NCBI GenBank assembly: GCA_013361095.1
Contig: JAATWA010000001.1
Coordinates: 2,148,501-2,212,500 of the forward strand
Direction of reading: 5' to 3'
DNA from: Pseudanabaena biceps
GTDB taxonomy: Bacteria > Cyanobacteriota > Cyanobacteriia > Pseudanabaenales > Pseudanabaenaceae
DNA: 64,000 nt
Below the pieces are notes generated by a model, which searched no databases, was not told where the DNA came from, and worked only from the letters and a program-made list of their open reading frames with translations. Both the position numbers and the translations under genes were made by a program. Shown piece by piece: positions 1 to 6,746 of this stretch (its first letter is position 1; every line of letters begins with the position of its first letter).

Positions 1-2
1 TA

Positions 3-338
3 GATAATGCTGCGGAAATTCCTAACCAGAGCATCGGTACACCACTCAAAACCCTAATAGACATTCAAAACATACTTAATGAACTAAAATCCGAGCTAAT
101 CGAAAAATATTATGTTAACCAACTAGGAATTTTTGGCTCCTATGCTAGAGGCGATTACAACTCAGCCAGTGATATAGATATCCTAGTGGAATATTCTCAT
201 AAACCAAGCTTATTTGACTTAATCGAACTAAAAGACTATTTATGCGATCGCCTGAAAATGAGAGTCGATCTAGTCACAAGAGACGGACTCAAACCCCAAA
301 TCAAAGAAAAAATCTTAGCAGAGGTCATCTACCTATGA
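3..338 (+). CDS. mntA: MntA-type antitoxin nucleotidyltransferase (5' truncated by window)
   Basis: The reading frame is open from the window edge to a TGA at 336-338, so the N-terminus lies upstream. The visible part has the minimal nucleotidyltransferase signature GSX10DXD (GSYARGDYNSASDID) followed by a valine-aspartate strand (MRVDLVT) that would supply the third acidic residue. In the known MntA/HepT system this enzyme adds AMP groups to the HepT toxin and so neutralises it. Its stop overlaps the start of hepT (ATGA), indicating translational coupling. No in-frame ATG is seen upstream of the motif inside the window. The family assignment rests on the motif and the partner gene. Confidence 0.85.
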   Translation, partial: DNAAEIPNQSIGTPLKTLIDIQNILNELKSELIEKYYVNQLGIFGSYARGDYNSASDIDILVEYSHKPSLFDLIELKDYLCDRLKMRVDLVTRDGLKPQIKEKILAEVIYL

Positions 339-682
339 CCGACCGACCGCTTGATGATTTCTTGCAAGATATTCTCCGAGAAATTGAGAGAATAGAACGA
401 TTTACGGCTGACATAACAAGTCTTCAACAATTTGAGCAAGACGAAAAAACTACCTATGCTGTAATTAGATCTCTTGAGCTAATTGGCGAAGCAGTCAAAA
501 AGATTCCCCAACCTGTAAGGATGCAAAATTCTGAAATCCCTTGGAAAGCGATCGCAGGAATGCGCGATATTCTCATACATCACTATTGGGATGCAGACCT
601 AGAGACAGTTTGGGATGTCGCACAGCAACATCTAGAACCACTAAAATTAATAATCTTAAAACTTTTAAACACTTCAGATTAG
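335..682 (+). CDS. hepT: HepT-type HEPN ribonuclease toxin
   Basis: Small all-helical HEPN protein of 115 residues carrying the RX4HXY catalytic motif (RDILIHHY). In characterised MntA/HepT pairs HepT is an RNase held inactive by AMPylation of the tyrosine in this motif. The start at 335 is chosen because it overlaps the mntA stop (ATGA) and matches the usual family N-terminus; a longer frame upstream merely overlaps mntA in another phase. Together with the gene before it this is a complete type VII toxin-antitoxin module by family knowledge. Confidence 0.9.
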   Translation: MTDRPLDDFLQDILREIERIERFTADITSLQQFEQDEKTTYAVIRSLELIGEAVKKIPQPVRMQNSEIPWKAIAGMRDILIHHYWDADLETVWDVAQQHLEPLKLIILKLLNTSD

Positions 683-695
683 ATTATAAAAAACT

Positions 696-1067
696 ATGGC
701 AGAAGTAAAAATCTATTATGACAAACTAGGAAACACCCTCACCGTCTGGTTTAGCCATCCTCATGAAGAATATATCTGCGAAGAAACAGGCGATGAAGTA
801 ATCCTGATGAAAAATAAATCTGGTGTAGTAATTGGCTTTGAGAAGCTTAATTACAGCCTCCAAAAATCAGTAAATCTCAGTACAAGCCACAAGCCTGTCA
901 TGATTAAAGGCTCCGAAAATGACGTGGTTGTGATTTCTAAAGAAGACTGGGCAGCGATCGAAGAGACTATTTATCTAAACTCCATACATGGATATATCGA
1001 CTCACTCAAAGAGGTCATGACTAGCCTCAGAAATGAATGGGGAAACGCTCAAGAGTTAGGATTGTAA
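696..1067 (+). CDS. DUF2283 family protein
   Basis: A 123-residue protein whose first half matches the DUF2283 pattern: an alternating strand region beginning VKIYYDKLGNTLTVWF and ending VIGFEKLNYS. The function of this family is unknown; it is common beside small toxin-antitoxin genes in cyanobacteria. Its second half has an HKPVMIKGSENDVVVISKED strand-turn and a C-terminal helix reminiscent of an antitoxin tail. It sits 13 bases after hepT and 2 bases before the HicB-like gene on the same strand, so the three are probably cotranscribed. Confidence 0.75.
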   Translation: MAEVKIYYDKLGNTLTVWFSHPHEEYICEETGDEVILMKNKSGVVIGFEKLNYSLQKSVNLSTSHKPVMIKGSENDVVVISKEDWAAIEETIYLNSIHGYIDSLKEVMTSLRNEWGNAQELGL

Positions 1068-1069
1068 CC

Positions 1070-1282
1070 ATGAAAGACTATCACATCAACATTTTCTACA
1101 GCGAAGAAGACGAAGCCTATATTGCCGATATCCCTGACTTAAAATATTGCTATGCGATCGCCGAAACTCCACAACAAGCACTCAACGAAGTAATTCTTGC
1201 TAAAACTGTATGGCTAGAAGCCGCAAATACAGAAAACAAAACAATTCCAATTCATCCTTACACAGAAACCCCAACAAAATAA
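1070..1282 (+). CDS. HicB-like antitoxin domain protein
   Basis: 70-residue protein with the compact HicB fold signature: YHINIFYSEEDEAYIADIPD, then a cysteine-tyrosine strand and the helix TPQQALNEVILAKTVWLEAA. HicB proteins normally neutralise HicA RNases, but no HicA gene is visible nearby, so this may be an orphan or may act with the DUF2283 protein just upstream. The start ATG at 1070 follows the upstream stop by 2 bases; a longer in-frame start at 1037 would overlap the upstream gene and adds residues not typical of the family. Confidence 0.8.
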   Translation: MKDYHINIFYSEEDEAYIADIPDLKYCYAIAETPQQALNEVILAKTVWLEAANTENKTIPIHPYTETPTK

Positions 1283-1310
1283 GGCAGCGCTTTGCACTGC
1301 CTTATTTTGT
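1274..1310. terminator. Bidirectional terminator hairpin
   Basis: Perfect 14-bp arms (ACAAAATAAGGCAG and its complement) around a short loop between two convergent genes. The stem contains the hicB-like stop codon and is A/T-flanked on both sides, so it can serve the plus-strand operon and the minus-strand aminotransferase. Confidence 0.85.
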
Positions 1311-1320
1311 TGAGGTAGTT

Positions 1321-2490
1321 CTAGAAATTCTTTTCGACAAACTTACGAATGCGATCGCATCCTCGGCGAATTGTTTCTAGATCCGTCGCATAGGAGAGGC
1401 GAATACAATTGTCTAAACCAAAGGCAATCCCTGGAATTACGGCAACTTGGAACTCCTCTAAAAGCTTGTCGCAAAACTCTAGGGAAGGTATATTAAAAGA
1501 TTTGATGCTAGGGAATAGATAGAACGCGCCATCGGGCTTAGGGCAAGTTAACCCAGATATGGAAGTTAATAACTCATACATCACATCACGGCGTTCCTCA
1601 AAAGCTCGCCGCATTATTTCCACACATTCCTGCGAGTCATTAAGTGCCGTCACCGCCCCATATTGAGCAAAAGTACAAATATTGGAGGTGCTATGTCCTT
1701 GAATCATCGTCGCCGCTTTGATGATTTCCTGCGATCCTGCCAGATAACCAACCCGCCAACCCGTCATCGAATAAGCCTTGGCAAAACCACTACTAATCAG
1801 AGTGCGATCGTACATAGACTGACTGATAGACGCAATACTTACATGGGTTGCGCCATCATAAAGAATCTTTTCATAGATCTCATCGGAGACAATATACACA
1901 TGGGGATGTCGGTCTAAAACTTCCGCCAAAGCTTTAATTTCCGCAGGGGAGTACACCATCCCAGTCGGATTAGAAGGCGAGTTAAGAACAAAAAGCTTAG
2001 TTTTAGGCGTAATTGCGGCTTCTAGCTGCTCAGGTGTGATTTTGTAACCGCTTTCTTCGGTCGTAATCACAAATACGGGGGTTGCTTCGGCAAGCTTTGC
2101 CATTTCAGGATAGCTAACCCAAAACGGGACAGGAATGATCACCTCATCCCCCTCGTCCAGAATCGCCATCATCAGGTTGTAAAGCGAATGTTTACCACCA
2201 TTGGTTACGATGATTTGTTCAGGTTTGTAAGTTAATTGATTGTCGCGTAAAAGTTTTGCCGCGATCGCTTGTTTTAGTTCAGGAATACCCGCAGCAGCCG
2301 TATAGCGAGTTTTGCCTTGATCAAGGGCAGTTTTTGCCGCAGCCTTAATGTGATCGGGCGTATCAAAGTCTGGCTCACCAGCACTAAAGCTACAGATATC
2401 AATTCCACTAGCCTTCATTGCCTTAGCTTTTGCGTCGATCGCTAGAGTTAAGGAAGGCAGAATATGAGAAAGTCGTTTTGCCAGTTGCAT
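1321..2490 (-). CDS. aspC: Class I/II aminotransferase (aspartate aminotransferase type)
   Basis: PLP-dependent aminotransferase, 389 residues from the chosen start MQLAKRL, which matches the usual cyanobacterial AspC N-terminus (a start 14 codons earlier is possible). Visible signatures: [10 protein letters not shown] near the N-terminus, the NxPSNPTG segment that contacts the cofactor ring, SDEIYEK, and the Schiff-base lysine in [16 protein letters not shown]. The protein should transfer the amino group between aspartate (or related amino acids) and 2-oxoglutarate in the cytoplasm. It is monocistronic and convergent with the toxin-antitoxin cluster. Confidence 0.9.
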   Translation of the reverse strand: MQLAKRLSHILPSLTLAIDAKAKAMKASGIDICSFSAGEPDFDTPDHIKAAAKTALDQGKTRYTAAAGIPELKQAIAAKLLRDNQLTYKPEQIIVTNGGKHSLYNLMMAILDEGDEVIIPVPFWVSYPEMAKLAEATPVFVITTEESGYKITPEQLEAAITPKTKLFVLNSPSNPTGMVYSPAEIKALAEVLDRHPHVYIVSDEIYEKILYDGATHVSIASISQSMYDRTLISSGFAKAYSMTGWRVGYLAGSQEIIKAATMIQGHSTSNICTFAQYGAVTALNDSQECVEIMRRAFEERRDVMYELLTSISGLTCPKPDGAFYLFPSIKSFNIPSLEFCDKLLEEFQVAVIPGIAFGLDNCIRLSYATDLETIRRGCDRIRKFVEKNF

Positions 2491-2604
2491 TTTTTCTGGA
2501 GGGGGCGAAGGCAGGATTTTTGAGATTAGCATCGCATTGTATCAAAGCATACTTGCTTGAGTTTGCTAGATTTTTAACAATTTACGATTTGTGATTTCTT
2601 AAAA

Positions 2605-2659
2605 CCCCAGAAAAATTTTAAAAGGCTGGCAAAGCCAGCCTTTTAAAATTTTTCTGGGG
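2605..2659. repeat. Intergenic palindrome, 26-bp perfect arms
   Basis: Arms CCCCAGAAAAATTTTAAAAG-GCTGGC and the exact complement, loop AAA. The core GGCTGGC-AAA-GCCAGCC recurs at 36190 and 54253. On the right it runs into CTACACAATTCTGCAACAGATTGTA, similar to the flank of other copies. It lies upstream of aspC and of the penicillin-binding protein gene. Confidence 0.9.
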
Positions 2660-2731
2660 CTACACAATTCTGCAACAGATTGTATTCCATGCAGCAAGGG
2701 GCATACAGCAATTTCCGATCCAGAGAAACAT

Positions 2732-2780
2732 AAGAATTTTATTGAAAGTGTTGCTTTGCAACACTTTCAATAAAATTCTT
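2732..2780. repeat. Intergenic palindrome, 23-bp perfect arms
   Basis: Arms AAGAATTTTATTGAAAGTGT-TGC and the exact complement with loop TTT. It is the second of three palindromes in the 556-bp gap between aspC and the penicillin-binding protein gene; no gene is seen in that gap. Confidence 0.9.
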
Positions 2781-2928
2781 GGTTCGGGGTTGAACGCCAA
2801 GCGCCGCAACACTAATTTATTGGGTGGGAGAGGCTTAACATAGTTAGGTTTTGTTGTTATCCTAAATTTTTTTAAAAATCGGGTGCATAATTAATTTGCA
2901 GGCATACAGACTTTTGAGGCTTTGTATA

Positions 2929-2982
2929 CAAGAAATTTTTAAAAAAGCTGACTTTGTCAGACCTTTAAAAAATTTCTTGGGT
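2929..2982. repeat. Intergenic palindrome, imperfect 24-bp arms, with conserved GCTGTA flank
   Basis: Arms begin CAAGAAATTTTT and end GTCAG around a TTT turn, with four mismatches. The right side continues GGGTTTTAAGAAAGCACAAAGCGCTGTA, the flank shared with the copies at 35482 and 54253. It appears to be a decaying member of the same family. Confidence 0.8.
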
Positions 2983-3046
2983 TTTAAGAAAGCACAAAGC
3001 GCTGTATTCGGAAACTGTGCTTTCAAAATTTACGTCTTAGCCATTT

Positions 3047-5344
3047 ATGAAATCGCCACAAACGCCCCAGCCCCCATCACAACCACCAACACAGTCGCCA
3101 TCTAAAACGAAGCCTCCCAAATCTAAGTTGATGACTCAGATCAATTCCCAGATCTATCAACTAACTCAGGTGGTTAATGGCGTATTAAAAATTAATCCGA
3201 AGGAATCTGTACCAAGGCTAGAGGTACGTCGATCGCAAAAGGATAAACCAGAAATTTATGACTTGGTGGGCGATCGCTATGTGCTAGGACGTAACACCAG
3301 TAAATGCGATATTGTCGTGCAAACGCCGCTAGTCAGCCAAATTCACGCTCAATTAGTTCGCGATCGCACTCAAAAAAAATCGCAATTTATACTGCAAGAT
3401 CAGGACTCAACCAACGGCATTTATCGCGATAAGCAGCGCCTAAAAGCTGTGCCAATGCGTCACAAAATGAAAATCACGCTCGGCCCTCCAGAACTTGCTG
3501 AAGCCGCTACGATTCGCTACCTCGATCCGCCGCCTTGGTACATTCGCACTGTGCAGTACGCAGGAATTGGGATCGGCTCGATCGCAGGGATGATTGTCTT
3601 TGCGATCGGGCTAGAACTGAGCCGAGTTCCTGCTCTGCGACCATTACCCGTTACCCAGCAAGGGCCAGTGGAAGTTGTGGCAGGAGATGGCATCAAGCGC
3701 CTCGATCCAACTGATATTGCTAACCACACGGAATATGCGTCTATCGGTGAATTTGGCGAATTTATCCCCAAAGCCGTAATTGCTTCAGAGGACACCTCAT
3801 TTCGCTGGAATATTGGCGTTGATCCTATAGGCGTAGCACGGGCGATTATTACCAATGTCCGCAGTCGTGGCGAGCGCCTAGAAGGTGCTAGCACCGTCAC
3901 GCAGCAATTAGCCCGCAACCTGCTAGGCACGACCTATGTGGGACGTGATGACTCCGCAGGGCGTAAGTGGCGTGAGGCGGCGGCAGCGATTAAGCTGACC
4001 TTCACCTATAGCAAAGATGAGATTATGCGGCTATATCTCAATCGCGCCTATACGGGCTATGGAGTTTATGGCTTTAAAGATGCTGCAAAACTTTATTTTG
4101 GGAAAGAAGCTTCCGAACTCTCCCTCTCAGAAGCCGCAACCCTTGTTGGTTTACTCCCCTCTCCTGAGACAATTAATCCCTTTAAAAACAAAAATCGTGC
4201 CATCGAATATCGCGATCGCATTTTGTATCGCATGGTAGATTTGGGCATGATTTCGGCTAAGGATGCGGAGCGGGCAAGGCGATCGGTCTTAATCCTCAAT
4301 GAAGCTGCTAAAACTAAGCTCCAAGGCTCCGTTGCTCCCTATTACTACAGCTATGTCTTTGAGGAGTTACAAGATCTTCTTGGGGAAGATTTCGCCAAGG
4401 AAGGGAACTTGATTGTGGAAACAAATCTTGATCTAGGTATGCAAAAAGCCTCAGACAAGTCACTCCGCGAGGCTGTCGCCAATGATGGTGGCACGTATGG
4501 GTTTAGTCAAGGCGCGATCGTCACTGTCAATGCGAGGAATGGATCACTTTTAGCAATGACTGGCGGTGTCAACTATCAGACGAGCCAGTTTAACCGCGCT
4601 TCCAATTCCCTCCGCCAAGCAGGCTCAACCTTCAAACTCTTTAGCTACGCCGCCGCCTTAAAAAGCGGAATTTCTGCCAATACTACTTTTTCCTGCAATG
4701 GTTTCGCTGGAATCACTGGTTGTCACAATGGCGGCAGTGGGTCAATCGATATGTATCGCGGCTTCGCTCTCTCAGAAAATGTAGTGGCAGTGCGAGTTGC
4801 TGAGAGTGCGGGCTTGGGTAATGTTGTGCAGATGGCAAGGGATTTAGGGATTACTGCCAAGTTAGACGAGTCTAGCAATATGGTCTTAGGTGGAAATGAG
4901 GTGAAGATGTTAGAGATGGCGGGAGCCTACGCCACAGTTGTCAATGAGGGGAAGTATATTAAGCCCCATGCGATTCGGCGTATTCTCGATAGCGCTGACT
5001 GCGCTAACCCCAAAGATCATCAGACTTGTCGCGTTATTTTTGATGCGAGTGCCTTAATCCAGCCACGTCAAGCGATCGCGGCGGATGTCGCCAATACAAT
5101 GATGGATTTGATGAGTGGAGTTGTCCAATATGGCACGGGGCGAGCTGCCGCCATCCCTCAAGCAAAAGTAGTTGGCAAGACAGGAACCACCGATGAAGGG
5201 CGAGATCTTTGGTTTATTGGAGCAGTGCCAAGCCGTGATTTGGTTACAGCCGTTTGGCTAGGTAATGATGAGGGTGTAACTAATGGCTCAAGCTCAGTCG
5301 CCGCAAAGGTTTGGGGTGACTACATGAGAGCAGCTTTACCGTAA
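3047..5344 (+). CDS. FHA domain-containing class A penicillin-binding protein (PBP1A-type)
   Basis: Bifunctional peptidoglycan synthase of 765 residues. Order: proline-rich cytoplasmic tail (1-30), FHA phosphothreonine-binding domain (about 75-140, with YVLGRNTSKCDI and STNGIYRD), transmembrane helix (about 171-192), GT51 glycosyltransferase (about 225-400, catalytic E248 in SEDTSFRW and GASTVTQQLARN at 280-291), then transpeptidase (about 470-740) with S527 of STFK, SEN at 576-578 and KTG at 711-713. All catalytic motifs are intact. The FHA domain implies regulation by a Ser/Thr kinase (family knowledge plus inference). The start at 3047 has no clear Shine-Dalgarno site. Confidence 0.92.
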   Translation: MKSPQTPQPPSQPPTQSPSKTKPPKSKLMTQINSQIYQLTQVVNGVLKINPKESVPRLEVRRSQKDKPEIYDLVGDRYVLGRNTSKCDIVVQTPLVSQIHAQLVRDRTQKKSQFILQDQDSTNGIYRDKQRLKAVPMRHKMKITLGPPELAEAATIRYLDPPPWYIRTVQYAGIGIGSIAGMIVFAIGLELSRVPALRPLPVTQQGPVEVVAGDGIKRLDPTDIANHTEYASIGEFGEFIPKAVIASEDTSFRWNIGVDPIGVARAIITNVRSRGERLEGASTVTQQLARNLLGTTYVGRDDSAGRKWREAAAAIKLTFTYSKDEIMRLYLNRAYTGYGVYGFKDAAKLYFGKEASELSLSEAATLVGLLPSPETINPFKNKNRAIEYRDRILYRMVDLGMISAKDAERARRSVLILNEAAKTKLQGSVAPYYYSYVFEELQDLLGEDFAKEGNLIVETNLDLGMQKASDKSLREAVANDGGTYGFSQGAIVTVNARNGSLLAMTGGVNYQTSQFNRASNSLRQAGSTFKLFSYAAALKSGISANTTFSCNGFAGITGCHNGGSGSIDMYRGFALSENVVAVRVAESAGLGNVVQMARDLGITAKLDESSNMVLGGNEVKMLEMAGAYATVVNEGKYIKPHAIRRILDSADCANPKDHQTCRVIFDASALIQPRQAIAADVANTMMDLMSGVVQYGTGRAAAIPQAKVVGKTGTTDEGRDLWFIGAVPSRDLVTAVWLGNDEGVTNGSSSVAAKVWGDYMRAALP

Positions 5345-5375
5345 AGGCAGCGTGCAGCGCGACCTTTACGGTAAA
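5335..5375 (+). terminator. Terminator hairpin overlapping the PBP stop codon
   Basis: Arms TTTACCGTAAAGG and its exact complement with a 15-base loop. The TAA stop lies inside the left arm. Confidence 0.7.
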
Positions 5376-5479
5376 AAGTTTTACCAAAACCGCTTGACGA
5401 CTGCCATAGGTGCTGTATATTGATTCCGTCTTTACGTCTTGTTTCAAGTTAATTTTCCAGCCCTATAGGAGTTACATCT

Positions 5480-5755
5480 GTGAATAAAGGTGAATTAGTC
5501 GATGCGATCGCCGATAAGGTATCCGTATCTAAAAAGAATATTGAAGTGATCGTTACATTAGCGCTTGAGTCCATTGTTGATGCTGTTGCTGAAGACGATC
5601 GCGTTACATTGGTAGGATTTGGTTCTTTTGAGCCACGGGAACGTAAAGAGCGAGAAGGTCGCAACCCCCGTACTGGCGAAAAGATGATCATCTCGGCTAC
5701 TCGCGTTCCTGCTTTTTCGGCTGGCAAGCAGTTTAAAGAAAAAGTTGTAGAGTAA
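5480..5755 (+). CDS. hup: HU family DNA-binding protein
   Basis: Histone-like nucleoid protein, 91 residues, the normal HU length. Features: N-terminal MNKGELVDAIADK dimerisation helix, FGSFEPRERKEREGRNPRTG arm entry with the conserved RNP(R)TGE that inserts into the DNA minor groove, and VPAFSAGKQFKEKV at the C-terminus. The start is GTG at 5480, preceded by AGGAGTT at 5467-5473. It is followed at once by a strong hairpin, so it is monocistronic. Confidence 0.97.
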   Translation: MNKGELVDAIADKVSVSKKNIEVIVTLALESIVDAVAEDDRVTLVGFGSFEPRERKEREGRNPRTGEKMIISATRVPAFSAGKQFKEKVVE

Positions 5756-5764
5756 TTTCTATCT

Positions 5765-5815
5765 CAAACAAAAAGAAGGAAGTGGAGCTTTGCTCCGCTT
5801 CCTTCTTTTTGTTTG
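5765..5815 (+). terminator. HU gene terminator palindrome
   Basis: 24-bp arms beginning CAAACAAAAAGAAGGAAG with one G:T-compatible mismatch and loop TTT, ten bases after the HU stop; the right arm gives a T-rich tract. Confidence 0.85.
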
Positions 5816-5959
5816 GACTTACGCAGAAATTGATTAAGCCCTCACCCCTAGCCCCTCTCCCGCAGGCGAGGGGAACAAGAAAAAGGTGGAATCTTGCGCC
5901 CCTTCTCCCGCGGGAGAAGGGGTTGGGGGATGAGGGGAGATTTCACTTCGCGTAAGTCC
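5815..5959. mobile_element. MITE-like element with GGACTTACGC ends
   Basis: A 145-bp stretch bounded by GGACTTACGC and its complement GCGTAAGTCC. Inside, CCTCACCCCTAGCCCCTCTC is complementary to GAAGGGGTTGGGGGATGAGGG, so the whole unit can fold back. The ends and interior match a non-coding repeat I know to be widespread in cyanobacteria. No transposase is present and no clear target duplication is visible. Confidence 0.75.
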
Positions 5960-6106
5960 TATTTGTTTGTATCTGCATGGAAACGTGATCGCGATCGCAT
6001 ATTCCTATAAACATAATCACAGGAATGACTAAGGCGCGATCGCATTCCTATTCAGGGCTGAGCGAGATACTGATTATCAGCAAATTAAGTTAGCAACGCC
6101 AAAGAC

Positions 6107-6343
6107 ATGATCCTCAATTCACTAAGTCAAGTTCGCTCGATGGTAATCAACACAATTGTCGGGACAGAATTAGCCATTATGTATTTAGGTAAGATTTTTG
6201 TTTCCGAAAAAGTTTATGACACAGTTAATGATGCGATCGCGGGATGCAAAAGAGATGTAGATATGGGAATGGGCATTCTTATCACTCCTGATGCTAAAAA
6301 GTTTCGTGTATGGATAGCGATTCCCCAAGAATTAGTTCTGTAG
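6107..6343 (+). CDS. Small hypothetical protein
   Basis: A 78-residue reading frame I do not recognise. It contains a hydrophobic stretch (VGTELAIMYLGKIFV) and a C-terminal part, ITPDAKKFRVWIAIP, that reads like a folded strand region. The gene sits alone between a MITE-like element and a palindrome. No Shine-Dalgarno site is evident. Codon use includes a HIP1 site as in neighbouring genes, which weakly supports it being coding. Confidence 0.4.
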   Translation: MILNSLSQVRSMVINTIVGTELAIMYLGKIFVSEKVYDTVNDAIAGCKRDVDMGMGILITPDAKKFRVWIAIPQELVL

Positions 6344-6370
6344 CTACAGTCATTTGTTTTAGGACATATC

Positions 6371-6420
6371 AAAACCCAAGAATTGGCTGTCTCTGCGCCG
6401 CCAGCCAATTCTTGGGTTTT
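6371..6420. repeat. Palindrome of the AATTGGCTG family
   Basis: Perfect 19-bp arms AAAACCCAAGAATTGGCTG with a 12-base loop. The left flank (AGTCATTTGTTTTAGGACA) recurs in reverse beside the palindrome at 36267; the right flank TACACTTGGCGATCGCTATA recurs beside those at 40806 and 50889. Confidence 0.9.
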
Positions 6421-6448
6421 ATGTTTTAGTACACTTGGCGATCGCTAT

Positions 6449-6503
6449 AGAAAACAAAAAGAGAGAGGAATCGCCTTGTGATGTCTCTCTCTTTTTGTTT
6501 TCT
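6449..6503. repeat. Palindrome, 19-bp perfect arms
   Basis: Arms AGAAAACAAAAAGAGAGAG and the exact complement, with a 17-base loop. It adjoins the previous palindrome through the TACACTTGGCGATCGCTATA segment. The gap 6344-6746 contains these two palindromes and no gene. Confidence 0.85.
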
Positions 6504-6537
6504 AGTATTTTTTATTAGGTCAAAATAATTATGCTTG

Positions 6538-6584
6538 GGTTAAGTAATGGCAGTGTTTTGGTTAAGAAATGGATAAGGTTTAAG
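6538..6584. promoter_or_regulatory. Possible Pho-box-like repeats (GGTTAAG)
   Basis: GGTTAAG occurs at 6538 and 6560 (22 bp apart, two helical turns) and GGTTTAAG at 6577. These resemble the reverse complement of the cyanobacterial Pho box CTTAACC and lie upstream of a PhoX-like gene. The third copy is off the 11-bp phase, so this is tentative. Confidence 0.3.
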
Positions 6585-6746
6585 TATGTTTAAAATCATT
6601 GATTAATGCTTGTCAAAATAATAGAGTCTATGTATTTAGTAATACTTAGATTTTCTGGAAAGTTGTGGCAGTATCCAATCAAGTCAGACTGCGACTTGAT
6701 CTTCACTAACTTATCTTCACTAAATAGATATTTAAGACATACTCCT

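Noticed and set aside
2896..3105. 69-residue plus-strand frame before the PBP gene
   Set aside because: It runs through a palindromic repeat and overlaps the PBP start out of frame; no recognisable content.
6606..6746. N-terminal extension of the PhoX-like protein
   Set aside because: The 47 added residues lack RTX or propeller character and the next ATG begins the folded part.
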